Shown: piece by piece, positions 50,911-60,075 of the stretch | Numbering within the stretch: the first letter of the stretch is position 1 | Layout: the number at the start of each line of letters is the position of its first letter | Assembly: GCF_018596315.1 (NCBI RefSeq) | Contig: NZ_JAHEAG010000007.1 | Location: forward strand, 1 to 64,000 | Length of the DNA stretch: 64,000 nt | Reading direction: 5' to 3' | From: Bradyrhizobium sp. SRL28 | GTDB taxonomy: Bacteria; Pseudomonadota; Alphaproteobacteria; Rhizobiales; Xanthobacteraceae | Program-made: the position numbers and the translations under genes | Notes under the pieces: generated by a model | Seen by the model: the letters and a program-made list of their open reading frames with translations, nothing else | Told to the model about the DNA's origin: nothing | The model's database searches: none

Positions 50911-51705
50911 ATGCTGTATTCAGCCCTTATCAACGTCATGGTGAAAGCCGCGCGCCGCGCCGGCCGCAGCCTCAAGCGCGACCTCGGCGAAATCGAGCAT
51001 CTGCAGGTGTCGCTGAAGGGGCCGGCGAACTTCGTCACCAAGGCCGACAAGCGCGCCGAGGAAATGCTGTACGAGGACCTCGCCAAGGCGAGGCCGGGCT
51101 ACGGCTTCATCGGCGAGGAAGGCGGCAGCCGCGAGGGCGCCGACAAGAGCCACACCTGGATCGTCGATCCCTTGGACGGCACCACCAACTTCCTGCACGG
51201 CATCCCGCAATTTGCGATCTCGATCGGCCTGCAGCGCGAGGGCACGATCATTGCGGGCGTGATCTACAATCCCGCTAATGACGAATTGTATATCGCCGAA
51301 CGCGGCAAGGGCGCGTTCCTCAACGACCAGCGACTGCGCGTCGCCGGCCGCCGCCAGCTCGATGAATGCGTGGTCGGCTGCGGCCTGCCGCATATCGGGC
51401 GCGGCGATCATCAGCTGTCGAGCCGCGAGATGGCCGCGATCCAGAACAAGGTCGCAGGCCTGCGCCGCTTCGGCGCCGCCTCCCTCGACCTCGCCTTCGT
51501 CGCCGCCGGCCGCCTCGACGGCTATTGGGAACGCAACCTGCAGCCCTGGGACATCGCAGCCGGGCAGATCATGGTGCGGGAAGCCGGCGGGACGATCTCC
51601 GGCATGGAGGGCAGCGACGACCCGCTGAAGACCGGGCACGTGATCTGCGGCAATGAGTTCGTGCACGGCGAACTGGTGAAGATTCTGAAGCCGCTGGAGA
51701 AGTAG
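50911..51705 (+). CDS. suhB: Inositol monophosphatase family protein (SuhB-like)
   Basis: The 264-residue enzyme dephosphorylates inositol 1-phosphate or related sugars with Mg2+. It shows the metal-binding GEEGGSREG glutamate, IVDPLDGTTNFLHGIP (the DPLDGT motif), and WDIAAGQIMVREAGG. SuhB also acts in rRNA transcription in E. coli, which this sequence cannot confirm. The ATG at 50911 gives the usual start. A palindromic repeat follows its stop. Confidence 0.9.
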   Translation: MLYSALINVMVKAARRAGRSLKRDLGEIEHLQVSLKGPANFVTKADKRAEEMLYEDLAKARPGYGFIGEEGGSREGADKSHTWIVDPLDGTTNFLHGIPQFAISIGLQREGTIIAGVIYNPANDELYIAERGKGAFLNDQRLRVAGRRQLDECVVGCGLPHIGRGDHQLSSREMAAIQNKVAGLRRFGAASLDLAFVAAGRLDGYWERNLQPWDIAAGQIMVREAGGTISGMEGSDDPLKTGHVICGNEFVHGELVKILKPLEK

Positions 51706-51720
51706 CCCGGCTCACACCGG

Positions 51721-51824
51721 GTGTCATACCCCGCGCATGCGGGGTATCCAGTACGCTGCGGCGTCTCGATTCATCACGACTGTCTCTGGAATACTGGGTC
51801 ACCCGCTTTCGCGGGTGACGACAG
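51721..51824. repeat. Palindromic repeat overlapping the end of the RND pump gene
   Basis: It holds ATACCCCGCGCATGCGGGGTAT and GGGTCACCCGCTTTCGCGGGTGAC, split here into two hairpins. It overlaps the last codons and the stop of the RND permease gene (51799). It is related in design to the GTCGTCCCTGCG repeats. Confidence 0.75.
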
Positions 51825-54800
51825 CAGGAGTGTGCAGTTCGCTCGCTGCCGCCGCCTCCTCCACCTTCTCCTTATCCCCCGCCAGCACGCGCTGCACGCT
51901 GACGAAGAACACCGGCACCATCAGCAGCGCCAGGATCACCACCGCGATCATGCCGCCCATCACGCTGGTGCCGAGCGCCTGTTGGCTGGCGCCGCCGGCG
52001 CCGGTCGCGATCGCCATCGGCAGCACGCCGCAGACGAAGGCCAAACCCGTCATCAGGATCGGGCGGAAACGAAGTGAGCACGCTTCGATCGTTGCCTCGA
52101 CCAGCGGCTTGCCCTGCGCGCGCAGATCCTTGGCGACTTCGATGATGAGGATGGCGTCCTTGGCCGCAAGGCCAATAATGGTGATCAGGCCGACGGTGAA
52201 ATAGACGTCGTTCGGCAAGCCGCGCATCGTGGCTGCGATCACCGCGCCGCAGATGCCGAGCGGCACCGTCAGCAGCACCGCGAGCGGGATGGTCCAGCTC
52301 TCATAGAGCGCGGCGAGCAAGAGGAACACCACCAGCACCGAGAGGCCGAGCAGGAACGGCGCCTGCGAGCCGGACAGCTTTTCCTGCAGCGACTGCCCGG
52401 TCCATTCATAACCGAAGCCGCGCGGCAGCTTGCCCGCGAGCCGCTCCATCTCCGCGATGGCGTCGCCGGACGTGAAGCCGGGCTTGGCCTCGCCGGAGAT
52501 GCGCACGGCGGGATAGTAGTTGAAGCCGGCAATCTGTGTCGGTCCCTTCGACCACTGCACCGTGGCGAAGGCTGAGAACGGCACCAATTGGCCGCGGTTG
52601 TTCTTGACGTTGTAATTGAGGATGTCGTCCGCGTTCATGCGGCTGGCGCGGTCGGCCTGCACGATCACGCGCTGCATCCGCCCGCGGTTCGGGAAGTCGT
52701 TGATGTAGTTCGAGCCGAGATTGGTCGAAATCGTCTGGTTGATGTCCTCGAATGTGACGCCGAATGCGCCGGCCTTCTCGCGGTCGATCATCAGATTGAC
52801 CTGCGGCGCCGGCGGCAGGCCCTCGACATAAACCTTCTGCAGCACACGGCTGGCATTGGCTTCGGCGATCAGGCGATCGGACGCAGCGACCAGCGCCGGA
52901 TAGCCCTTTTGGCCGCGGTCCTGCAGGCGGAACGAGAAGCCCGAGGAATTGCCGAGATTGTCGATCGGCGGCGGCTGCAGCGCCGAGATTTTGGCGTCAC
53001 GGATCGATGACAGCTCGCGGTTGATGTCGGCGACGATCGCGGCGGCGGAATCCTTAGGGCCGCGCTCCGACCAATCCTTCAGCGTGATGAAGGCCTGCGC
53101 GGTGTTCATGCCCTGGCCGAGGAAGCTGAAGCCGGTCAGGAACGTGACGTCCTCGACGCCGGCGCGCTCGCGCAGATATTTTTCGACCTGCTCGACCGCG
53201 GCCTCGGTACGGGCATAGGACGAGTCGGACGGCGCCTGCACGTCGGTGGTGATAAAACCCTGGTCGTCGACCGGCAGGAAGCCGCCGGGCAGCCGCACGA
53301 AACCCCAGCCGAGCCCAATCAGCAGCGCGGCGTAGATCAGCATCAGCCGGCCGGTGCGCTTCAGCGAACCCTTTACGGTGCGCGTATAGCCGCCACGGCC
53401 CGACTCGAGCACGCGGTTGAACCAGCCGAACACGCCCTTGCGCGCATGGCCGTGACCGGCCTCGACAGGCTTCAGCAGTGTCGCACAGAGCGCCGGCGTC
53501 AGCGAAAGCGCCAGCAGCGCGGAGAAAGCGATGGCGGACACCATGGTGACCGAGAACTGGCGGTAGATGATGCCGACCGATCCCGGGAAGAACGCCATCG
53601 GCACGAACACCGCCATCAGCACCAGCGTGATACCGATGATGGCGCTCGTGATCTGCGACATCGCCTTGCGGGTCGCTTCCTTCGGCGGCAGGCCCTCCTC
53701 CGCCATGATGCGTTCGACGTTCTCGACCACGACGATGGCGTCGTCGACGAGGATGCCGACCGCCAGCACCATGCCGAACATCGTCAGCATGTTGATGGAA
53801 TAGCCGGCCGCCATCAGTACCGCGCAGGTGCCGAGCAGCGCCACCGGCACCACGATGGTCGGGATGATGGTGTAGCGGATGTTCTGCAGGAACAGGAACA
53901 TCACGATGAAGACCAGCACCACCGCTTCGATCAGCGTCATCAACACCTTGTTGATCGAGGCCTTGACGACGGGGGTGATGTTGTAGGGAATTTCGTAGCC
54001 GATATTGGCCGGGAAGAACTTCGACAGTTCTTTCATCTTGGCTTCGACGGCGCTGGCGGTCGCGAGCGCGTTGCCGCTCGGCGACAGCAGCACCGAAAGG
54101 CCCGCGGTCGGCTTGCCGTTGAGGCGCGTGTTGAACTGGTAGCTCAGGCCGCCGATCTCGATACGGGCGACATCGCGCAGCCGCACGGTCGACCCGTCCG
54201 GATTGGCGCGCAGCGTGATCGCGCCGAATTCCTCGGGCGAGGCGAGCTGGCCCTTGACCAGCACCAGCGCCGAAATCTTCTGCTCCGGCGTGCTCGGCTC
54301 GGCGCCGATGCTGCCGGAGGCGACCTGCGCGTTCTGCGCCGTTATCGCCTTGTTGACGTCGTCGGCGGTGAGACCGTAGCCGACGAGTTTTGCGGGATCG
54401 ATCCAGATCCGCAGCGAACGTTCCGTCGAATAGAGCGTGGCGCGGCCGACGCCGGGAATGCGCCTGATTTCGCCGAGCACGTTGCGGATCATGAAATCGC
54501 CGAGGCCGATTTCGTCGAGCGAGCCGTCGGTGGAATTCAGGGTGATGATCTGCAGCACGGCGGAAGAGGCTTCCTCGACCAGGATGCCCTGCTGGATCAC
54601 CGCGCGCGGCAGCCGCGCCTCGACGCGCTTGAGGCGGTTCTGCACTTCGACCGAGGCCGCGCCGGTTTCGGTGCCCGGCACGAAGTTGGCGATGATTTCG
54701 ACCTGCCCCAGCGAGTCAGAGGTGGATTCGAAATTGAGGATGCCGGAGGCGCCGTTGAGTTCCTCCTCGATCAGCCGCGTGACGCTGTTGTAGAGGTTTT

Positions 54801-54963
54801 CCGGCGACGCGCCGGGATAGCTGGTCGAGATCGATATCGAGGGCGGCGCGATGATCGGATACTGCGCGACCGCCAGCAACGGAATCGAGATCGCGCCGAT
54901 CAAACAGATGAAAAGCGCGACGACCCAGGCGAAAATCGGCCTGTCAATGAAGAAACTAGGCAT
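51799..54963 (-). CDS. RND multidrug efflux permease, AcrB/MexB-type (HAE1)
   Basis: The 1054-residue inner-membrane pump exports hydrophobic compounds by proton antiport. It begins MPSFFIDRPIFAWVVALFIC and has 12 membrane helices in two repeats, with the proton-relay region GILVDDAIVVVENVERIM (residues near 400) and the second-half GLAAKDAILIIEVAKDLR. Two large periplasmic loops follow the first and seventh helices. The final residues VVTRESG come from a palindromic repeat. Its start is nine bases after the adaptor gene. No outer-membrane partner or regulator lies in this window. Confidence 0.95.
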   Translation of the reverse strand: MPSFFIDRPIFAWVVALFICLIGAISIPLLAVAQYPIIAPPSISISTSYPGASPENLYNSVTRLIEEELNGASGILNFESTSDSLGQVEIIANFVPGTETGAASVEVQNRLKRVEARLPRAVIQQGILVEEASSAVLQIITLNSTDGSLDEIGLGDFMIRNVLGEIRRIPGVGRATLYSTERSLRIWIDPAKLVGYGLTADDVNKAITAQNAQVASGSIGAEPSTPEQKISALVLVKGQLASPEEFGAITLRANPDGSTVRLRDVARIEIGGLSYQFNTRLNGKPTAGLSVLLSPSGNALATASAVEAKMKELSKFFPANIGYEIPYNITPVVKASINKVLMTLIEAVVLVFIVMFLFLQNIRYTIIPTIVVPVALLGTCAVLMAAGYSINMLTMFGMVLAVGILVDDAIVVVENVERIMAEEGLPPKEATRKAMSQITSAIIGITLVLMAVFVPMAFFPGSVGIIYRQFSVTMVSAIAFSALLALSLTPALCATLLKPVEAGHGHARKGVFGWFNRVLESGRGGYTRTVKGSLKRTGRLMLIYAALLIGLGWGFVRLPGGFLPVDDQGFITTDVQAPSDSSYARTEAAVEQVEKYLRERAGVEDVTFLTGFSFLGQGMNTAQAFITLKDWSERGPKDSAAAIVADINRELSSIRDAKISALQPPPIDNLGNSSGFSFRLQDRGQKGYPALVAASDRLIAEANASRVLQKVYVEGLPPAPQVNLMIDREKAGAFGVTFEDINQTISTNLGSNYINDFPNRGRMQRVIVQADRASRMNADDILNYNVKNNRGQLVPFSAFATVQWSKGPTQIAGFNYYPAVRISGEAKPGFTSGDAIAEMERLAGKLPRGFGYEWTGQSLQEKLSGSQAPFLLGLSVLVVFLLLAALYESWTIPLAVLLTVPLGICGAVIAATMRGLPNDVYFTVGLITIIGLAAKDAILIIEVAKDLRAQGKPLVEATIEACSLRFRPILMTGLAFVCGVLPMAIATGAGGASQQALGTSVMGGMIAVVILALLMVPVFFVSVQRVLAGDKEKVEEAAAASELHTPAVVTRESG

Positions 54964-54972
54964 CTATCAATC

Positions 54973-56187
54973 TCAGCGCGCAGCTTGCGTCGCTGGCATG
55001 CTCGATACTGATCCAACCGAGGCATCCGCATCGATCCACGCCTTCGCCTTGACCTTGTCGCCGGGCACGAACTTCTGGAACCCGTCGACGATGACGCGGT
55101 CGCCGTCCTTGAGGCCCTCGCTGACCAGCCAGACGCCGTCCTGCACCGCGCCGGTGCGGACCGGCTGCGTCGCCACGCGGCCGTCCTCCTTGACCACGAA
55201 CACTTCGCTGCCGCCGCCGGCATCGCGCTGGATCGCCTGCTGCGGCACGGCGATGGAATCGGAATCGATGCCCTGTTCGATCAGGACGCGGACATACATG
55301 CCGGGCAGCAGTTCGCGATTCGGGTTGGCGAACTGACCGCGTAGCGTGACCTGTCCGGTATAGGCATCGACCTTGGCCTCGGAGAACAGGAGCTTGCCCG
55401 GGATCGGGTAAACTGTTCCATCGTCGAGCACGAGGCGGACCTTGGCCGCGTCGGGTGAAATCCGGTCGAGATCGCCATTGTCAAAGGCACGACGCAGCTT
55501 GTGCATCTCCGAGACCGATTGGGTGAAGTCGGCGTAGATCGGGTCGAGCTGCTGGATCGTGACGAGACTGGTGGTCTCATTCTGCACCACCAACGCGCCT
55601 TCGCTCACCAGCGCGGCGCCGACGACGCCGCTGATCGGCGCACGGATCGTTGCATAATCGAGGTTCAGTCTGGCGCGTGCGACGTCGGCGTTGCGGCTGC
55701 CGACCTCGGCCTCGGCCTGGCGCTGGGCCGCGATGGCTTTTTCGTTCTCGGCCTCGGGCGCCGCGCGCTGGCTGGTCAGCGTCGCGATGCGCCGCGCATG
55801 CTGCGAGGCGAGATCGAACGCAGCCTCAGCCTTGTCCTGCGCGGCTTCGCTCGCCTGCAGTTCCACTTCGAACGGCTTGGGGTCGATCCGGTACAGCGAA
55901 TCGCCGGCCTTCACCTCGGTGCCCTGCTGGAACAGGCGCTCGACGACGATGCCCGAAACCCGTGCACGAACTTCCGAAACCCGGGTGGGCGCGATGCGGC
56001 CAGGCAGTTCCCGAACGAGGGCGCGTGACTGAGGCCGTACGGTGAAGGTGCCCACTTCAGGCTCGGGCGGCTTTGCCGCTGCGGTAGCTGCGATCGGTTC
56101 ATTGCAGCCAGCCAAAAGCGGCGCCATCGCAGCTAACATCAATACGATGCACGCCGATTGCGTTCGAAGTCCGGACATTGAAAGCAT
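54973..56187 (-). CDS. RND efflux adaptor, AcrA/MexA-type lipoprotein
   Basis: The 404-residue periplasmic adaptor has a lipoprotein signal with the lipobox LLAGC (C28). Next come a beta-barrel/lipoyl half (RVSEVRARVSGIVVERLFQQGTEV split over residues 68-92), a coiled-coil hairpin (about 115-175), and FADPNRELLPGMYVRV-like strands near 285. It links the pump to an outer-membrane channel. ATG at 56187 is used; another ATG at 56178 is possible. It is the first gene of the pump operon. Confidence 0.92.
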   Translation of the reverse strand: MLSMSGLRTQSACIVLMLAAMAPLLAGCNEPIAATAAAKPPEPEVGTFTVRPQSRALVRELPGRIAPTRVSEVRARVSGIVVERLFQQGTEVKAGDSLYRIDPKPFEVELQASEAAQDKAEAAFDLASQHARRIATLTSQRAAPEAENEKAIAAQRQAEAEVGSRNADVARARLNLDYATIRAPISGVVGAALVSEGALVVQNETTSLVTIQQLDPIYADFTQSVSEMHKLRRAFDNGDLDRISPDAAKVRLVLDDGTVYPIPGKLLFSEAKVDAYTGQVTLRGQFANPNRELLPGMYVRVLIEQGIDSDSIAVPQQAIQRDAGGGSEVFVVKEDGRVATQPVRTGAVQDGVWLVSEGLKDGDRVIVDGFQKFVPGDKVKAKAWIDADASVGSVSSMPATQAAR

Positions 56188-56422
56188 TGCCCCAGTTCAG
56201 GTTTGAGAGCGCGAATTGAGCATTCGCGACGTTGTCGTAAGAGGTCGCCAGTACGAGACCTCGGGAACTCACGGTTGATGGCATATAGGATAGGGAGAGC
56301 CTGCTGCGACGCAATACGGTTTCGCGGCGGCCCAATGTCACACAACGCTATCGCGCTGAATTAGCGACCATTTTTCCTGACTCACTCGATTGTGAGCCGG
56401 GTTCCATCGCAGCGTTCCCGGG
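56188..56422. other. Promoter-side gap upstream of the RND adaptor
   Basis: Together with the repeat at 56423-56509 this makes 339 bp without a gene. No TetR gene or strong operator palindrome is visible. An open frame on the minus strand (56099-56341) overlaps the adaptor gene in another phase and is not convincing. Confidence 0.5.
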
Positions 56423-56509
56423 GTAGTCCGGATGGAGCGAAGCGCCATCCGGGTCCGGTGCGTATGGTGACACCGATTCCCCGGGTTTCGCTGCGCTTCA
56501 CCCGGGCTA
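56423..56509. repeat. Palindromic repeat, GTAGCCCGGATGGAGCG family, copy 3
   Basis: GTAGTCCGGATGGAGCGAAG and GCTTCACCCGGGCTA are its diverged ends, with a CCCCGGGTTTCG arm. It lies between the CFA synthase and the RND adaptor. Confidence 0.65.
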
Positions 56510-56526
56510 AAGGCATCCGGCACGAA

Positions 56527-57570
56527 TCAGTTAACGCCGGCCTGACCGGCCGCCTTCAGCCGATAATGGCTGACGCCCCACTCGCTGCCGTCGGCGTAAC
56601 CGAACAGGCCGGCGGTAGCGAGAAGGAACCAGCGCCAGCGCCGCATCCGCAACGCGGTCTCGCCGCCATGGACCTTGCGAAGCACGCGCTCGATTTCGTC
56701 GCGATGGGAATCGAAATTGTCCAGCCAATCCTGCGCGGTACGCTGATAGTGCAGCCCGCTCCAGCGCCATTCCTTTTCGACCTCGAACAGATCGGCATAT
56801 TGCCGGATCAGATGGTGGCTCGGCATCACGCCGCCGGTAAAGAAACGTTGCGCGATCCAGTCCTCGCCACCCGCGCGATCGAACAAATAAGCGCCGGAGC
56901 GGTGGGTGAAGATGTGCAGGAAGAAGAGGCCGTCGGGCTTCAGCCATGCGCGCAGTCGAACCATCAATTCGCGCCAGTTCAGCATGTGTTCGAACATCTC
57001 GATGGAGAGGATGCGGTCGAACCGCGCTTCCGGCGCGAACAGGTTCACGTCGGATGTGATGACGTGCAGATTGGCCAGGCCACGCTTTGTGGCTTCGCAC
57101 TCGATATATTCGCGTTGCGCGTTCGAGTTGGAAACCGCCGATATCTGCGAATGCGGGAACTGCCGCGCCATCCACAGCGACAGCGAGCCCCAGCCGCAGC
57201 CGAGTTCGAGAATCGACTGCCCATCGGCCAAATCGGCGTGCTCGACGGTCTGGCGCAGCGCTTCCTCCTCGGCCTCCTGCAGGGTCGAGGCCGCTTCCCG
57301 GTAGAAGCAACAGGAATAGTTGCGATTGGGGCCTAGCACGCGAGCAAAGAACTGGGCCGGCAGCTCGTAGTGCCGGACATCGGGCTCGTCGCTATATTCG
57401 GCGATAGCGCGCGCCGCCATTTCGTCGGCGAGCCAGGCATCGCTTTCCGCATTCCCCGTGGCAAGCCGCGTGGCGGCACGCGAGCAAAGCTGGTGGATTG
57501 CGGCCCGGACAATGGCATCGGGCAGCGGCACGCGCTCGGCGGTTCCCATGATCGTGGAAACGAAGCTCAT
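56527..57570 (-). CDS. Cyclopropane-fatty-acyl-phospholipid synthase family methyltransferase
   Basis: The 347-residue SAM-dependent protein resembles CFA synthase: HYELPAQFFARVLGPNRNYSC split over residues 67-87, ILELGCGWGSLSLWMA for SAM binding (about 119-134), and LSIEMFEHMLNW. It lacks the N-terminal lid domain of canonical CFA synthase, so it may act on another lipid or on a different substrate. The ATG at 57570 stands 311 bp from the divergent ExbB-like gene. Confidence 0.8.
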   Translation of the reverse strand: MSFVSTIMGTAERVPLPDAIVRAAIHQLCSRAATRLATGNAESDAWLADEMAARAIAEYSDEPDVRHYELPAQFFARVLGPNRNYSCCFYREAASTLQEAEEEALRQTVEHADLADGQSILELGCGWGSLSLWMARQFPHSQISAVSNSNAQREYIECEATKRGLANLHVITSDVNLFAPEARFDRILSIEMFEHMLNWRELMVRLRAWLKPDGLFFLHIFTHRSGAYLFDRAGGEDWIAQRFFTGGVMPSHHLIRQYADLFEVEKEWRWSGLHYQRTAQDWLDNFDSHRDEIERVLRKVHGGETALRMRRWRWFLLATAGLFGYADGSEWGVSHYRLKAAGQAGVN

Positions 57571-57881
57571 GTGACCACTCCCTTCGGCAGAAAACGGGCT
57601 GCTGCGGCTGGTCTATCCCGCAATAGGTGCTTCCTTCGAATAGCCGCTGGACGGGGCGGCCGGCCCAGCGGGGGCTGCCGCCGATCCCTCGAGATATAAG
57701 GCCGTCATGAAAATCCCGGTTGGACATCGAAACGTTCCAAAATACGCTGATGTCAAAGCCGGGTTTCGGGAAGAGGTTCCACCATCGTCCACTTGAAATC
57801 GCGGCTTCCCAGCTTTTTTCTCCAGCCCGCTGTGCCATATTGGTTCCCCAGCTCGGCTTTTCGTAACGGATACACCCGCAA
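57571..57881. other. 311-bp divergent promoter region
   Basis: It separates the CFA-like methyltransferase from the ExbB-like gene. I see no gene, no long palindrome and no recognisable element. Promoters for both genes should lie here. Confidence 0.45.
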
Positions 57882-58877
57882 ATGCCCTCAGGCCCTTCCT
57901 CCCGCTCCGAAATGGAGATCGAACTGAGCAAACTGTCCTCGCCCCGGATTTTCCTGGTGCGGATGCTGGTGTTCCTGGTGCTGTGCGCGCTGGTCACGGT
58001 CGTGCTCTACAAGCAGATCATGGTCGCGTTCTTTGCCAACCCCGGCCTCAACGCGCTGATCGGCGGGGTGCTGCTGATCGGCATCATCCTGTCGTTCCGG
58101 CAGGTGATCCGGCTCTATCCGGAAGTGGCCTGGGTCAACAGTTTCCGTATCGCCGATCCCGGGCTGGCGATAAACCGGCGCCCAACCCTGCTGGCGCCGA
58201 TGGCGGCGATCCTCGGCGGCGAGCGCTCCGGGCGGATGACGATCTCGCAGCAGACCATGCGGCATTTGCTGGATTCGATCGCGACGCGGCTGGACGAGGC
58301 CCGCGATATTTCCCGCTACATGACGGGCTTATTGGTCTTTCTCGGCCTGCTCGGCACCTTCTGGGGCCTGATCGAAACCGTCGGCTCCGTCGGCAAGGTG
58401 ATCGACGGTTTGAAGGTGGGCGGCGATGCCGGCTCCCTGTTCGACACCCTGAAAGAGGGGTTGGCCGCGCCGCTCAGCGGCATGGGCATTTCGTTCTCGT
58501 CCTCGCTGTTCGGCCTCGCCGGCTCGCTGATCCTTGGCTTTCTCGACCTGCAGTCGAGCCAGGCGCAGAACCGCTTCTACACCGACCTCGAGGACTGGCT
58601 CGCCTCCACCGTGCGCGAGTATGGCGATGGCGGATCCGGCATCGGCGGCGAATTGCAACATGCGATGGAACGTATGCGCGCGGTGGTTGAAGAGGGCGGC
58701 GGCAGCCGCAGCACCACGGCGGCGATGGCCAACCTCGCCGAGGCCATCCAGGGCCTGGTCGCGCATATGCGCACCGAGCAGCAGATGATCCGCGAATGGG
58801 CCGACGGCCAGGGCGAGCAAAACCGCGAAATCAAGAAGCTCCTGGAGCGGATCGCCAGACAGCCCGAGAAGAGCTGA
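57882..58877 (+). CDS. MotA/TolQ/ExbB-type proton channel protein
   Basis: The 331-residue inner-membrane protein has helices near residues 25-45, 50-68, 145-165 and 200-222. The third and fourth form the MotA/ExbB-like channel (LLVFLGLLGTFWGLIETVGS and GMGISFSSSLFGLAGSLILG, positions approximate). A long helical C-terminal tail follows. It probably conducts protons with the OmpA-like partner encoded next. The ATG at 57882 is used; an internal ATG at 57912 is possible. Confidence 0.82.
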   Translation: MPSGPSSRSEMEIELSKLSSPRIFLVRMLVFLVLCALVTVVLYKQIMVAFFANPGLNALIGGVLLIGIILSFRQVIRLYPEVAWVNSFRIADPGLAINRRPTLLAPMAAILGGERSGRMTISQQTMRHLLDSIATRLDEARDISRYMTGLLVFLGLLGTFWGLIETVGSVGKVIDGLKVGGDAGSLFDTLKEGLAAPLSGMGISFSSSLFGLAGSLILGFLDLQSSQAQNRFYTDLEDWLASTVREYGDGGSGIGGELQHAMERMRAVVEEGGGSRSTTAAMANLAEAIQGLVAHMRTEQQMIREWADGQGEQNREIKKLLERIARQPEKS

Positions 58878-58883
58878 ACGAGT

Positions 58884-59030
58884 GCGCGCCCCGGACGCAG
58901 TGCGCCACCATAAGCGCGTTTACGCGCGTCTTCGACACGCTATGGTGCTGCGCTGCAGAGCCGTGGCCCATCGAGACAGGTCCCGGCCCTGCGGCGCAGC
59001 GTTTCACGCTGCACCGCGTCCGGGACACGA
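58884..59030. repeat. Palindromic repeat, TCCCGGCTCTGCGGCGCAGC family, copy 4
   Basis: It contains GCCCCGGACGCAGTGCGCCA and TCCCGGCCCTGCGGCGCAGC, and ends GCACCGCGTCCGGGACACGA. It lies between the ExbB-like and OmpA-like genes of an apparent operon. Confidence 0.8.
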
Positions 59031-59046
59031 TAGTGGAGAATTCTAA

Positions 59047-60075
59047 ATGGCCCTCGCCCGTGCACGCCGCAGCGAATCCGGTTTCAACTACTGGCCGGGG
59101 TTCGTCGACGCGTTGTCGACACTGGTGCTGTCGATCGTGTTCCTGCTGTCGGTGTTCCTGGTGGTGCAGTTCTTCCTGTCGCAGGAGGTCACCGGCAAGG
59201 ACAAGGCGCTGGAGCAGCTCAACGCCAAGATCGCACAGCTCAACGACCTGCTGTCGCTGGAAAAGCTCGCCAAGATCGCGCTCGACGACCAGGTCGGGCA
59301 ATTGCGCGCCGGCCTCGCCGCTGCGGAGGGCGAACGCGACCGCATCAAGGGGCTTTACGATGGGCTGGCCGGCGCCGGCGGCGACGCCCAGGGCCGCGCC
59401 AATGAACTCAACAAGGCGCTCGAATCCGAAAAGACGGTGTCCTCGCGCGCGCTCGCCCAGATCGAGGTGCTGAACCAGCAGATCAGCGCGCTGCGCCGCC
59501 AGCTCGCGGCGCTCGAGGAAGCGCTGGAGGCCTCCGAAAAGCGCGACAAGGAATCGCAAGGGAGGATCGCCGATCTCGGGCAGCGCCTGAACGTCGCGCT
59601 GGCGCAGCGCGTGCAGGAACTGTCGCGCTACCGTTCGGAATTCTTCGGCCGCCTGCGCGCCATTCTGGGTAATCGCCCCGATATCCGGATCGTCGGCGAC
59701 CGCTTTGTATTCCAGTCGGAAGTGTTCTTCGATACCGGCCAGGCGTTGCTGCTGCCCGAGGGCCGCGCCGAGCTGGATAAACTTGCAACGGCGCTGATCG
59801 ATCTGGACAAGCAGATTCCGAGCGAGATCGCCTGGGTGCTGCGCGTCGACGGCCACACCGACATTCGGCCGATCAACTCTCCCCTGTTCAAGTCGAACTG
59901 GGAATTGTCGTCGGCGCGCGCCATCTCCGTGGTGCAATATCTGGTTTTCCTCGGCGTTCCCGCGCAGCGGCTGGTCGCCGCCGGTTTTGCCGAATTCCAG
60001 CCGCTCGACACCGCCCCCACCGAAGAAGCCTACAAGCGCAACCGCCGCATCGAACTGAAGCTGACGGAACGCTAG
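59047..60075 (+). CDS. OmpA-domain stator-like protein
   Basis: The 342-residue protein has one N-terminal membrane helix (FVDALSTLVLSIVFLLSVFL, residues 19-38) with an aspartate, as in MotB-type stators. A long coiled coil follows (about 50-195), then a C-terminal OmpA-like peptidoglycan-binding domain (WVLRVDGHTDIRP, NWELSSARAISVVQYL, NRRIELKL). It should pair with the ExbB-like channel upstream and anchor it to the cell wall. The ATG at 59047 has GGAG eight bases upstream. The stop overlaps the GNAT start (TAGTG). Confidence 0.85.
   Translation: MALARARRSESGFNYWPGFVDALSTLVLSIVFLLSVFLVVQFFLSQEVTGKDKALEQLNAKIAQLNDLLSLEKLAKIALDDQVGQLRAGLAAAEGERDRIKGLYDGLAGAGGDAQGRANELNKALESEKTVSSRALAQIEVLNQQISALRRQLAALEEALEASEKRDKESQGRIADLGQRLNVALAQRVQELSRYRSEFFGRLRAILGNRPDIRIVGDRFVFQSEVFFDTGQALLLPEGRAELDKLATALIDLDKQIPSEIAWVLRVDGHTDIRPINSPLFKSNWELSSARAISVVQYLVFLGVPAQRLVAAGFAEFQPLDTAPTEEAYKRNRRIELKLTER

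Noticed and set aside
53446..55011. A 521-codon open frame antisense to the RND permease gene
   Set aside because: It is the mirror of a strongly conserved permease gene in GC-rich DNA; its product is rich in Arg, Asp and His without family motifs.
56099..56341. An 80-codon minus-strand frame overlapping the adaptor start, with a faint resemblance to TolC-type helices
   Set aside because: It overlaps the adaptor's signal peptide in another phase and is too short to be a channel remnant that I could defend.
57882..60075. Zorya anti-phage system
   Set aside because: ZorA- and ZorB-like architecture is present, but the effector genes zorC/zorD or zorE are missing; the next genes are a GNAT enzyme and unrelated convergent genes.
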